From: Alentia gelatinosa
Lineage: Eukaryota > Annelida > Polychaeta > Phyllodocida > Polynoidae
Direction of reading: 5' to 3'
Assembly: GCA_950022655.1 (NCBI GenBank)
Contig: OX465588.1
Location: 25,343,525 to 25,407,524 of the forward strand
DNA: 64,000 nt
This document shows positions 47,241-59,232 of this stretch, in pieces. The first letter of the stretch is position 1, and each line of letters opens with the position of its first letter. A program made the translations under genes and the position numbers. The notes under the pieces were generated by a model. The model had not been told where the DNA came from. It ran no database searches and saw only the letters and a program-made list of their open reading frames with translations.

Positions 47241-49298
47241 TGTTTCATAAGTTCGATCATCATCAAACCAAACGTAAGTCTAACAGAATATATTGGACCT
47301 TAGACTACCCAAACAAATCAGAAATAATGCATGACACATTATAAAGTCTGAGGAATATAGTACAATTTAATAAATGCCCAATTCAAGATTTGAAAAGATC
47401 TAGAACTGTTACTGAGACTATCAACTCGTTATTCCCATTTCTCCTAAATCCGGAAATTGCATTTATATCAGTACGTCTATGATTTTTTTCAAGTAAGTAA
47501 AACATTATGGGGATATAAGACAGGTCAGGAAAATTATTAAATCATTTTACAGGTGTTGCACAAACTATCAAGGAAAATCGATTGGGCGGCAACATTTGGT
47601 AGTACCAAGTCTACTAGATGTAGTCATGTCGATAAATAGATAAGCAAGCTATATTCTGCTTTGATCGTTCACTTTTGGGATTCATCTCATGTCAATCGGA
47701 ATATCTCAAGTGTATTTTTGCCGTTGGTTATCAATTCTGACAAAGATTAGGATTTTGATATGGAGGAACCTGAGAGCTTAAAGCGAAGATATGACCGACT
47801 TCTTTTTAGTCGTCAGAGATATAGGATAAATGTGCATACCTTTCTCAGTCCCTTGTATAATTTAAAAAAACCGTAACATTGTGAATTTGAAATTCACAAA
47901 TCCTCCCCCTGCATATGTAAAGTTCAAAGTATGTCTTCGAACGTCTACATATTATCTTAGAGGCTGTCGCAGGTGGTATATTCTACTGCGTAAATATATC
48001 ACGATATATATATATATATATATGTCACGTTAATTGTGCCAAAAAAGTTGTCAAGCAAGACGTATGATATGTGTTTTTGAGTCAGGTATTATTATGGATT
48101 AAATTGCACTGCCAAATGCAGGAACAAGGAAAGGTATGCGTAGACGGATATGGACTCCGCAATTGCTGGCGAGCATCCACGCTTCCGCAAATAAATCCAG
48201 ATAGGGAACGAAATCCATTTATGTAAACCTACTCAATCACATGCGATATATGGATAGGACTTGACTTGATAGGAGTGAATAGGACTTGACTGCATATGTA
48301 GCTTATAGATATTTATTTCCTGCCTCAGAAATCATTGCGATCCGCACTAGTAAGTTATTGAAACGTGTACTGTCTTCTATACTCTATACTGCTTCTGCTC
48401 CTTCATGCAATCAAATCCTATATTTTGCCAACTTAATATTTAGTCTAGTCGGGATATGAATTTTTCAACAAATGGTGTTTTAATTGATTCAAAGAAACCT
48501 CTGTTTCCTTTTTCACTTAATTGGCATGTCATGTTGATTAAAGGAGCGCGACTAATGAAGGTCATTATAACTGTCTGGTTCTCACAATATTGCAAATTGT
48601 CAGGCGGTAACTGACTGATTGACAAGAACCACCCACATCCACCAATGCATGTTCCACCACGAAATTACCCCAAGTACAAACGGATTTTGGAAAGGTTATT
48701 GATGGTTCCTGTATCATAACTACGGGCAGTTATCGGGAATCATTTCCCCGAAATAATGTGTATGGAATATCAATAATTCATCATCATACGGCATGTATAA
48801 GACATGGATATGACAAAAGATAAATAGAAAGGAAATGTATAATGTTCTACTAGAAAATCTCTGAACCCATATAGATTTTAGGCCATCGTTTCATATTTCA
48901 TCACCTGTTTAGATATCACTACCCATACAGTGCAATAATGGATGGATGATATTCTTTAATCGGTTGTCCACCATACTATTGCACCAATCCAACTATATGC
49001 GGCTGGTCAGGCCGCTGAGGATGCCTCAAGTTTGAGACAAGCTATCCTGTTCTGTAGCATTACACGTCGCACTCATACACGACGCAAGGTCGCAAAGGTC
49101 GCCAGTGTTATAAGGGCTATGTATGTGGCCCGTACACACAGCTCCACACTGCTCGCGGGTGATGATTGTACCTGCTTGCCCCGCTACACGCATGCTCACA
49201 TTCATCCTGGGTGGTGCTTTCTCTTTTGGATTTATTAACTGAGCATCTAACCCGGTGCACACAAGAGAAGCCTCCCTCAAATTACAGCAGAGCTATAA
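47241..49298. other. Stretch without a recognised gene
   Basis: Short TA repeat at 48005-48023. No exon or element supported. Confidence 0.4.
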
Positions 49299-49650
49299 GG
49301 GACAGAGCCATTGTTAGTTCATGAAGCAGTCACTAGGTGGTCGGGGGACAAAACCTGTATTCTGGCTCTTTTTTCTAACGCAATTCAACTGCCTTTCAAT
49401 GTCTTACCATGGTTCCTTTGACTCTTTACACCTATCCCAGAGAAGGATGACATAATAATTAAACCCAAGACATGAAATTTTCCACATAGAAATACATATG
49501 TGAGCAAGGCTAGAGTTGTGACATTAGTGAAGAACACCAACATTTTCACCTCCATTAGTGAAGAACACCTACTTTTTCACATCCATTAGTGAAGAACACC
49601 TACTCGGGGGGGGGGGGGGGGCGTTATGGCGTATATGCCGTATAGGAGGG
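49299..49650 (+). repeat. Dispersed direct repeat, copy 1
   Basis: Aligns with 56518-56880 in the same orientation over about 320 bp at high similarity. Near its end are three copies of CATTAGTGAAGAACACC with short spacers, then ACTCGG and a run of G. Confidence 0.9.
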
Positions 49651-50246
49651 TTAACCCACCCGATACCGACAAACCATAATAGAAAAAGAAATTTCCAACA
49701 GCGTCCAAGTGTGAGATCTGTATCAGATAAACTTGAGTTTTCTACACCGGGAATTTGTTTGTTTGGGTTATTTAAAGTCCAATATGTTCTATTAGATTTA
49801 ATTTGGGTTTGACCGAATCTATGAGATGAATTTAGGTAGAAAATCCACCCCTACACCTTTTCCGAGGTGGAAGTCTTTCTTACTTCCCACACCACATAGA
49901 CATGGTATGCGAATGATTGGCCTTTGATATAGCAGTAAATCTACTACTGCTGGGGGTGAAGGAGAAAAGTGGCTGCAGTTGGACTCACAAAGTCCGACAA
50001 CCTTGGGATCCAGAGTTCTTGACCACTGAGCTTAGATTGGCTCCAGTCCCTGCATGCTATGGCTACCCTACTCGCTGGGATACATTGATTCATGGACCAG
50101 TCAGAGAAGGATACTAACTATAATGAATTTTTATTCTGATTGTGTTTAATCATTTAATGAATGCTCATAATCAAAGACTTGAGCAAGTATACACTGAGCT
50201 TACTCCCCACCCCGGTCGCTTTAGTTATTCTTGCATGAAATAATAT
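49651..50246. other. Stretch without a recognised gene
   Basis: Nothing supported. Confidence 0.35.
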
Positions 50247-50417
50247 GGGGCCATCCATAAAGTACGTACGCAGAATATCTGAAATTTTGGACCCCACCCC
50301 CCACCCCCTCTCCCAATCTTGCCCGCAATTGAACAAAGAGGGGGCATACGCAAAATTTCCAAAATTGTTGACCCCCCCCCCCCCCCCTCAGTGCGTACGT
50401 ACTTTATGGATAGCCCC
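50247..50417. mobile_element. Harbinger-like MITE, copy 3 (opposite orientation)
   Basis: GGGGCCATCCATAAAGTACG at the left and a slightly decayed inverse at the right. TAT precedes and TAC follows, a one-base mismatch in the duplication. The G tracts read as C tracts, so the interior is inverted relative to copies 1 and 2. Confidence 0.9.
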
Positions 50418-51370
50418 TACACGCCGGGAATCGATCAGTATGACGAATGGTCACTGACCGAGATAGGAAGCTTTCATTCTGCAAACGGGATTTCCTTTGA
50501 AATATAACACATATATTATCATACTTAGGGTCTAGGAAGCCTGCGGGAGGAGAGTATTATCGTCCAATGTAAGCTGAGCCTAACTGAGTAGGACCTTGCA
50601 GGAATACAGTAATGCAAGCTGAAGGGCCCCACGAGCAGGAGCTCCAGGGTAGCGCATAACCGCGGCCCTCCCGTGCTTCAGCGGGAGGATCGGTACATCT
50701 GGTATGACGTGTCACTCCATTTTCCTCAGCTGCTCACTCCACACAGGTGCAGTCAGCAATCAAGATATATGTTTATTGACTTAATGGTCCTCCACCAGCT
50801 CATTATACTATGTAGCATTATACTATGCAGCTGGAAGCTTAGTCAAATGTAGTATCACAAAGGCCAAAACAAATTTACACAAGTTATATTATTATCACAA
50901 CTTGAGTCACAAAACATCAAATGCAGTTGCAACAAATGAAGTATTATCACATTAATTTAAGTTTAAGTGGCAGTAGGCCTAAATATCCGCCAAGGCTACT
51001 CTGATAGTGACTAAATCTGTTTCCAAGTTAAGAATGTAACAAAGTGGCCGGACGGAAGACAAGCCTGGTAGCCTAAAATGGAACCAGTATAAATAAAAGA
51101 AAGAAAACAAATATATATATATTAAATCGAGAGGACATTCTTTATCCTTTTGGTTCACATGACTCTATGATACCTATTTTCTAGTTTTATCTGACTTCCG
51201 TAAATAATCAACAAAAAAGGAAGGTACAGAACAACACCTTCGACTATGAATAGGGGAAATAAGCATTTATAAGTACATTTCCCGTGTACAAGGGCATAAA
51301 TTAGTTCTTCACCAACACTCTCTACATTGCTATGAATTGTAATGACGTTATTCCATTAGGTATTTATATA
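50418..51370. other. Stretch without a recognised gene
   Basis: A small stem (CCTCCCGTGCTTCAGCGGGAGG) is at 50666. Otherwise AT-rich with nothing supported. Confidence 0.4.
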
Positions 51371-51373
51371 GAA

Positions 51374-51656
51374 CGTTTGTACGGAACTCGGCATAAATGC
51401 CTCGTTCCGTACAAACCGTAAATTATCATCGAGTTCTGTGACTTGTACAAGCATGGTTGGACGTTATATATTTACTATATACCCAAAATTTAAAATAAAA
51501 ATCATTAATTTAATTTTTAACAACCGATATGTTAATAAACGGGTTTGGCAAGGTAATCCGTATTTTAGTGTACGGACCAGTGGTCCGTACAGTATATTTA
51601 GGTTATATGGTGAAACGGTGCGTATTTAGAGTATATACGGCATGGGTATATAGTAA
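51374..51656. mobile_element. Family 1 composite, copy 2
   Basis: The palindrome apex and right arm are kept (51374-51470: GTTTGTACGGAACTCGGCAT facing its inverse, then the outer arm to ACGTTATATA). The TIR module follows at 51471-51656 (TTTACTATATACCC to GGGTATATAGTAA). Inverse of 704-1042. The left palindrome arm is lost. Confidence 0.85.
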
Positions 51657-51673
51657 TTAGAAGGAAACACACG

Positions 51674-51927
51674 GGATGAAAATAGCTTGGTCCGTAATCC
51701 ACCGAGTTTGACTGCAGAGTAATTACTCTGTGGTCAAACGAGGTGGAGTGCAGACCAAGTTATTTTCATCGAGTGGGTTTCTGATTTTATCTCACCCCGT
51801 ATAACATTGTTTATTGATGAAATGAATCACCAAATTAGCCATTGAGTATTGGTTACACAAATCTCATGGCCGTGGAGTACGGGTTCTTAATGTTAAGCCT
51901 ATGGAGAAAAATACCGGGGTGAGATAA
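51674..51927. mobile_element. Family 2 composite, copy with different stem
   Basis: Palindrome at 51674-51771: GATGAAAATAGCTTGGTC faces ACCAAGTTATTTTCATC, and CAGAGTAATTACTCTG is at the centre. It is joined by GAGTGGGTTTCTGA to a TIR module at 51787-51927 (TTATCTCACCCC to GGGGTGAGATAA). The module matches 29161-29302, while the outer stem has a different sequence. Confidence 0.85.
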
Positions 51928-52331
51928 GTCATCTAGGTCCCCGTGAAAGGTATACTTCGGTTCGAAAATATACGAATTCATTTCTCTTACCAACCCTTTC
52001 AGTCAGACCCACTTGTGGGAGGCCCGCCTAAGAAATGCGACACATTGTGTAATGATATACCTCCAGGTGACGATGCTATTAGGGAAGTGGTGCCGGAAGT
52101 TATTCACAAAGATGTTCGATTCATATTACTTACGTTACATACACATTATTAATCCTGAATAATGGTGCCTATAGTGTTTTTCAGTAATTGTAAAAGAATT
52201 GTGAACATATATGGATTATTTCATTTGGAAATTGCGTTTATAGTAATGGCACCAGAAAATGTCTGGAGGCTCTCCCACCCACGGGACGATGAATACCTCC
52301 AAGCATTTGGCACCCATAGGGTTAATGATAA

Positions 52332-52664
52332 GAGAAAACGTGGTTACTGAACCCGAAGGGGTGGCCGTTCGAGGTCTTTTGATGCCATAAATACGTCCCG
52401 ACGCTGCAGGCGGAGGGACGTATTTATGCCATCAAAAGGTCGAGAATGGCATCCCTTCGAGCTCAGTCACTACGTTTTCTCATTATTACATACCTAAATA
52501 TAAAAGAAACGCCACTTTATATTTTTAATAAATGTACCAATTGACCCGACGGTCACAGTGCGCCCGAATATTCACTACGGGCTCAGTGCGCCTGAACATT
52601 ATTTATACTGCACCCCTAGCAGTGGGTAGTATTTCATAGATGTTCAGCAATAGGTATGTAATAA
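52332..52664. mobile_element. Family 3 composite, copy 1 of a tandem pair
   Basis: Palindrome at 52332-52481 with about 68-nt arms (GAGAAAACGTGGTTACTGA facing TCAGTCACTACGTTTTCTC). GCCATAAATACGTCCC pairs inside; apex GACGCTGCAGGCGGAGG. The TIR module at 52483-52664 runs from TTATTACATACC to GGTATGTAATAA and contains CACAGTGCGCCCGAA twice in similar form. Confidence 0.88.
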
Positions 52665-52669
52665 TATTA

Positions 52670-52958
52670 GGAAACGTCCTTACTGTGGATGAAACGGTTC
52701 CTGTTCGAGGTCAGTCTTTGATTTCCTACTGTCTGACGCCATAGGCGGAAGGCAGTATGAAATTAAAAATTGACCGAGAACGAGAAACGTTTCGCCCACA
52801 GTGAGGACGTTTCCTTATTATTACATACCTTAAATAGATGAAAAAACAACATTTGATGACTTATCAAGTCACACTCACAGCGGGCACGAACATTATTATT
52901 ACTGCACCCCTGGCAGCGGGCAGTATTTCATAGACATTCGCACACAGGTATACAATAA
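52670..52958. mobile_element. Family 3 composite, copy 2 of a tandem pair
   Basis: Palindrome at 52670-52814: GGAAACGTCCTTACTGTGG faces CCACAGTGAGGACGTTTCC; the inner stem differs from copy 1. The TIR module at 52818-52958 runs from TTATTACATACC to GGTATACAATAA and is shorter than in copy 1. Confidence 0.85.
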
Positions 52959-53570
52959 TAACAATTTCAGGATACCAGAATTTACATGTTGCCCATGTAT
53001 TACGTGGCTTACTTGCAATAAAATTCAATATAGCACAGAGATTGGTGTGTTAACACTGACAAATGTAGACATACGTAATCAGCAGTGTAACAACATTGAA
53101 ACAAATAAGATTCATGGAATTAGAATAAAAAAGAATCGAACTATAGAAGTGTAAAGTAAACTATAGATTACAAATAAAGTTAAAACTTTGGTGTCTCCCT
53201 TCCCGTCTTTCTCTCACACACCCCTCCCCCCGACAGCCCCCTATATCTCTCCTTGGCCCCTCTCCCACTACCTAATACCGTCTGTACTTCGTCTAAGCAG
53301 CCTAATTCATACGTATGTATACCTTCCACCGCCACCTTCCACCTCCATCAACACCAGCCGTCGCCACCCCATCCCCGCCCGACGTCAGTGAGGAGGACAC
53401 TCGGGACCCGGCATTAAGTCGGTCAGGGCCCTTATGTATTATACTCAGGCCGCGATCAGGTTAGTGACCAGCATATGTATTAGGCGGCCGTGTTAATGTC
53501 CTTTGCCACTCTGGCGCTTTGGCCCGCGACCCAGACAGGCGTCAGACAATCGTGCCTCCGCGTTGTGCTG
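52959..53570. other. Stretch without a recognised gene
   Basis: A strongly pyrimidine-rich, C-rich block lies at 53190-53400, followed by CpG-containing sequence. No exon supported. Confidence 0.35.
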
Positions 53571-53576
53571 GCAGCG

Positions 53577-54055
53577 ATCGCAGGTCGTGGTCGCAGGTCG
53601 TGATCACAGGTTGTGGTCGCAGGTTGTGGTCGCAGGTCGTGGTCGCATGTACAGGTCGCAGGTAATAGTCGCAGGTCGTGGTCACAGGTCGTGGTCGCAA
53701 GTTGTGGTCATAGGCCGTTGTCACAGGATGTGGTCATAGGTCGTTGTCACAGGTTGTGATTGCAGGTTGTGGTGGCAGGTCGTGATCGCAGGTCGTGGTC
53801 GCAGGTCGTGGTCGCAGGTCGTGGTGGCAGGTCGTAGTCGCAGGTCGTGGTGGCAGGTTGTAATCGCAGGTCGTGGTCGCAGGTCATAGTCTCATGTCGT
53901 GGTCGTGGTCGTAGGTCGTTGTCGCAGGTCGTGGTCACAGGTCATGGTTGTATTTACAGGTCACAGGTCGTGATCGCAGGTCGTGATCGCAGGTTGTGGT
54001 CGCAGGTTGTGGTTGCAGGTCGTGGTTGCATGTACAGGTCGAATGTCGTGGTCGG
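53577..54055 (+). repeat. Minisatellite, 12-bp unit GGTCGTGGTCGCA type
   Basis: About 40 copies of a 12-bp unit, CGCAGGTCGTGG, with variants. Longer blocks containing ATGTACAGGTCG recur about 350 bp apart, suggesting block duplication. The open frames across it (repeating short R/G/V or T/D/R motifs) follow from the period being a multiple of three and need not be coding. Confidence 0.92.
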
Positions 54056-54136
54056 TCGCAGACCATTCCTCATAGTCGGTCGTTGGCTAGCTATCAGAGT
54101 TCGTGGCCATTGGTGCTCGATCATTTGCTAGGTGCA

Positions 54137-54294
54137 TTCCTATTACTATAAGCTGTTAAAGGTATTTTTGGACTTCTATCTATATGTCTTCCACTGGACG
54201 ACTGGGGGGACGTGTCTGCATGATGACAACTCATTGTGGCCAAAATTCTATACACAACCTGTTACTATAAGCTGTTAAAGGTATTTTTGGACTT
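54137..54294 (+). repeat. Direct repeat flanking the left TIR
   Basis: CTATAAGCTGTTAAAGGTAT and the next 11 bases occur at 54145 and again at 54267, on either side of the left arm of the element at 54184-54910. Confidence 0.85.
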
Positions 54295-54910
54295 ATGATG
54301 CTGACTTTCATAAACAATTTTTTTCTCTCTCTGTGTGTGAGGGGGGAAGTTCCATTTGGCAGTCACTAATAACTAGCAAAACATTAGATGCTAATGGTTA
54401 TTTTTGTCAGTGAACTCATTAGTAGAAATATATATAGCCTATTAATGGTAATCAGTCTGTTATTGGCAGCCATTTCTTAGAATAACTCTTATATTTGGTC
54501 ACCTCTTAGCCGTCAGCTATTCACAATTTGCTGCCAGGTAGTTGATTCTTACTCGCCGTAGGGACTACTTTACTCTTCTGCTACTAGTTGATAGTAATAG
54601 CAGCTTCTTACAATTGTTTGGTAGTGTTCAGCTTTTTGCATCTGGTTGACAGTGGTCAGGCTTTGGCAGTTGGCTGTCAACAGTTGCTTTATGGCAGTGT
54701 GGCACCTCGCATTTGGTACTAGTAAGATGTTTGTGGCCACCAGTCGGTTTATGACATTTCGTTGTCAATTATTCAGCAGTCAACTTCAATTGTTGTAGGT
54801 CAACTGTTGTCAGCCAGCAATACAGATTTATCAATGTTTGTGTATAGAATTTTGGCACAATGAGTTGTTATCATGCAGACACGTCCCTGCAGTCGTCCAG
54901 TGGAAGACAT
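54184..54910. mobile_element. 727-bp element with 73-nt terminal inverted repeats
   Basis: ATGTCTTCCACTGGACGACT to CTATACACA (54184-54256) faces the inverse at 54839-54910 with few mismatches. The interior is non-coding and made of degenerate CAGTTG/GTTGACAGT-like words. No clear target duplication is visible. A foldback or long-TIR MITE; superfamily unknown. Confidence 0.82.
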
Positions 54911-55498
54911 ATCGATCAATGCGGTCCCCATATATGTGTTAGATCGTACATAATAAATATATATAATGCTAGGTCTATGAAAGTAAATTATTTTATTCCT
55001 CCTTTAGTTGCCATAAGCTAACCCTCAATATTACCATAAGCAGTATAGGTAATTGGCCCATGACCCAGGCTAGAAAGATCTCTTTATTGTTTAAATTATA
55101 AGAAAATATATATTTATCCTTAATCTGTATAAAGACACACGTATAAGTCTATAATTAGATGCATATCGTGTATCAAATTCTTTTCTAGAGTGAATAGACC
55201 AGTTTGTCTTATAGGATAGTCTTACTGGAAAATACAAACGTCAAGATGACAAGCCCCTTCCTGCATTGCCCTCTTTCCGACACTTTTCCTATCCGCCGCC
55301 CCCCACCCCACCCCCATCCCTACAAACCTTCCCCATATTTCACATTTGTAACCAGGAAAATAGAGACTTCCCAAGGTTTAAAACCCAATACAGCAGAATA
55401 AGGTACAATTTCAGAAAAGCTTTGAGAACTGGAGTCATTCTTTAGAAAAAAAAAGAGTTAAAAACGTGGGGGGAAAAGATACAGGGAACAACTTTCAG
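54911..55498. other. Stretch without a recognised gene
   Basis: AT-rich with a C-rich patch at 55285-55320. Nothing supported. Confidence 0.4.
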
Positions 55499-55621
55499 CA
55501 GCCTGAGGCCTCCACGGAGATGGCGATGGAGAGTGTACCCGGTGACGGCAACCAAGCAGAGGTCGGGTGGGTTGGGGGACGAGCGGAAGGAGGCCCGCGG
55601 CTACTGGGCGTTGAGAGTGCG
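55499..55621 (+). other. Possible 123-nt coding exon
   Basis: ACTTTCAG ends at 55498 and the donor GTAAGC starts at 55622 after GAGAGTGCG. The 123 nt are open in a frame giving 41 residues from QPEASTEMAMESVPG to LLGVESA, glycine- and glutamate-rich, and GC-rich unlike its flanks. An ATG in good context (GAGATGG) is at 55520. The polypyrimidine tract is poor. No homology recognised. Confidence 0.25.
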
Positions 55622-56517
55622 GTAAGCTGCTGGAAATGGACGGAGCGTTTTACCAATGCATGATAGGGCGGTGATGGGGTGGGCCCGGGCCGGCCCGTTA
55701 AGTGCTTCCAGGTGGCCCTAGGCGCCGGGGCTCGGCTGCAGTCCGGCATCAGGGCCTAAATATTACAGCGCAGCCATTTAGTTACCACGACCTCAAAACA
55801 CTTCAATTTGTGCTAGATTACAAGACGGAAGAGTCTCCTTGTGAATGATAGTATGGCGGTTTAGTTTAGTCCTAAGGTTTCTGTTCGCGTGCTTCGTTTA
55901 TTCTCTACCATGTGGTACCTGTGGGTGATACTTACCAGTATGTATCTGTGCATATGTAAAGGTGCACAAATCCATGTATGTATATATTCATAGCTATACA
56001 TATCAAATGCCTCTTAATGCTAGTGATTTTAGAGACATAGATAAGTTTGAGCCCTTTAAGTTTGAGCCCTTTAGAAATATATAGTGTGCGCGTCTATTCT
56101 GTTTCCTAAAATGTTGAAGAACATGGAAATTCAGAGAGATATTCAGGACTCCATTGTATACAAGTTCAGTACAGATGTAGAATCAGCTGATTCCTCTCGA
56201 AGTGCTAAGGAGATATACACAATGTATTCCCTTCGTAGATTCAGAAGCCGTTTTTTCTACAATGATATAATGGCCCCGGGAGTACATGCATTAAGGGCGT
56301 CGTTCATCAACCAACTCTGCATCGGAAAAAAGGTGACAGGCTTGGACTGCATTATTGGGGATTGAAGTCTTGAAAGGGATTAAGGAACAAGGATCAGTAC
56401 CTTAAGTGTGCATTGATATGACCGGTTAGAAGGGGAGTCCGGTTAGTTCCAGCTTCATTGAACTTGCTTCTACTCCCCTGGACTCCTCCAGAGGCGTACC
56501 TGTCTGAGAATCTAGAG
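55622..56517. other. Stretch without a recognised gene
   Basis: GC-rich to 55750, then AT-rich. A 93-codon frame at 56084-56365 has no recognised domain. Confidence 0.35.
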
Positions 56518-56880
56518 GGGACATAGCCATTGTTAGTTCATGAAACAGTCACTAGGTGGTCGGGGGACAGAACCTGTATTCTGGCTCTTTGTTCTTACCA
56601 AATTCAACTGCCTTTCAATGTTTTACCATGGTTCCCTTGACTCTCTACACCCATCCCAGAGCAGGGAGATATAATGATTAAACCCAGGACATGATGCTTT
56701 TCACATGGAACACTTTATATACATATGTGAGCAAGGCCAGAGTTGTGACATTTCCCATTTATCACTCACTTCTTTTGCACCTCCATTAGTGAAGAACACC
56801 TATTTTTGCACCTCCATTAGTGAAGAACACCTACTCGGGGGGCGTCATGGCGGCGCCCATGGATCATAGGCTATATGCCC
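56518..56880 (+). repeat. Dispersed direct repeat, copy 2
   Basis: Homologue of 49299-49650. It has two CATTAGTGAAGAACACC units against three in copy 1, and only six G where copy 1 has a long G run. Confidence 0.9.
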
Positions 56881-59232
56881 TATAACTCGGACATCGGTCA
56901 AGGCCGTTGCAATCATTGCGGAAACGAAGCAGACCTGGGACGACGGGATGCTGCTAGTCTCCTGTCTCAATTATGTCCGTCAGGCCTTCAAGGAAAACAT
57001 CCCTATATATAATTGCTTTCTTTTGACCAAGGAGTCCGTCTGAAACACGCAACCTTTTTTTTAATGAAAGAACCATCTTTCTTTCAAATTAATGCACATA
57101 TGGGTTCCTTTGTTTGTGTCACCTTGGAGTGGCATTGTAATCAACCCATATTTTTGCAGTCCCCCCCAAAAAAACAGTAGCCGCGTTTATTTAGTATAAC
57201 CTATGCGCTGCGATATCCAAAAGGGAATTCTCAGACTTAGCATTGGGCTTGATAGAAATGTAGGTTTAATTAGGCTGCTAGTATTTCAACAGTGCATTGG
57301 TTCCATTGCAAAAAGAAACACCTTGACAACAAACCCTTATGAGATGATTCGCTGGAACCCCATGTTTCTTTCCTGAACTCAGTTCTGCTCCACATAAAGT
57401 AGTGTGCAGAATCTTTTTCAAGAGTAAACATCTGAAAATAAAGGTATGGTGAAACCTCCGCTGATATAACAATTGTCCTTAGATGACTTACATACACATC
57501 AAAGAACTGCCCCGTCGTAGATCTAGACAAAACACAACTGCAAGAATTCTTATTGACCAAGCTTTAAAAAGGCTAAGCTCATTCATTATGAAACTAACTT
57601 TCTTTTACATATGGTAGAGCTATACTTGTGTTCTTGTAACACATGTTCGAGCATTATTTGATTTTTCTCAGTACGCCTCAACTGCGAACCACAACCACCG
57701 TAATTGGTAGTATTGATAGAATATGTGTATTGAATGACGGCGCAACGGGTAGTTCACGACCACAGGAATAGAAAAAAAAGTTTCCTGATTCAGTGGGTCC
57801 AGTGACCAAAAGGGTTTTAAACTATTGATAGAATATGTGCATTGCAGTATCAAGAGAATGATTAGATGAAAAGCTCATGAAAATTACGCGGGAATATGAG
57901 AAGGCATTCAGCACACAGACACAGTTCTCTAACATCCCAATGTCTAATGTAATTTACCTTTTTGCTTGCATTCGCAACCCTGAAACTAAAGAAGTCAACC
58001 AACCCACCACATACAAAGTTTTGCAGGTTTAAAACCCTCAACGCATATTGTACATGGAGAACGAGGAACACAATGCTTTTGTTGGTGCTTTTATTAAGTG
58101 TCTAATCATCAAATTTCTTAGTAGATTGATAGCAAAATCGGTCTCATGTTACGTCAGGTTGCTGATGATGTAGGTGAGGAAGAAAGGCGTGACAGGAAAG
58201 AAAATCGAGTATCGTAATTGGGAATTAAGAAGAAATACGGTTCGGACTGAAGCATCCAACGGCGTACGACCCACACCCAAAGTCCGCCTTTGTATGTTTT
58301 AACGACCGTCCGGTAATGGGTTCCAGAATTGAGCTGCGCTAATGGGGTCACAAATTGACCTTTTGTTTTGGACATAGAACTTTGGAACTGCCATGTTTAC
58401 AATACATGATCACGGTCGTAGTCCCTCGAGAAAACTGCTCGTAATCTGGTCCTTCAAAACACGGTAGGCGTAGCCAAGTAAAAAAAATGTAATATTAAGG
58501 GGGTGGAGTATTGGTTCATAGTACAATCGACTACATGGCTTTATGAGTATTTTTATTGGGGATGTAGGTCCTATACATCTGAAAATATATCTATTTCCGC
58601 ATTTGAATGACATTTAAGATGATGATGTCATCGTAATATTTCATAGCAGAAACATTATGTAAATTTATGATCAAGCTGGTCATGCTATTCTATGAATTTG
58701 TATTAACACATTTAGAGGATACGCTTTTCCTCAGATGTCTACTCGTGTTTTGTGATATTAAAGCATGCTCTTTATTCAAATGGCATTCCTTTAGACTACA
58801 TCCCTATTGTCCCGGCCGAATTTCCTCCCTATTGTTATAGTACGATATTAACTCAAAGGAATAATAATTTACGTATTGTAATTACATGTACCTTTATAGT
58901 GTAAAGCTAGAGAATTCCAATCCAGGGTCTTTAATGTTGTAGCTGTTCCTTGAATGCCACCAGTCTTATTTTTCCTGCATAAAGCGTGCACATGTATATA
59001 ATTCTGCGTTTGATTACAGATATGTAGACTATAGCAGTAACACTTATTATTCCTGCTTCTCTGCTCTTTGTACGAAGTGGATTTATGCGGATACAACCTT
59101 CTGTTTCAATACCAGTTGATTATAGCCAAAGAATGTGTGGTATTTTCCTTTTGAATCATTGGTTGCCAATATGAGGAAATATCATAATGTTTTTTTCTAA
59201 TATGTATGGTTTGTATATATTTAAACAATAAC
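56881..59232. other. Stretch without a recognised gene
   Basis: A 22-bp direct repeat (TATTGATAGAATATGTGTAT type) occurs at 57711 and 57822. Minus-strand frames of up to 96 codons have no recognised motif. Confidence 0.4.

Noticed and set aside
53503..54131. Open frames with repeated short motifs on both strands
   Set aside because: They result from a 12-bp tandem repeat whose period is a multiple of three.
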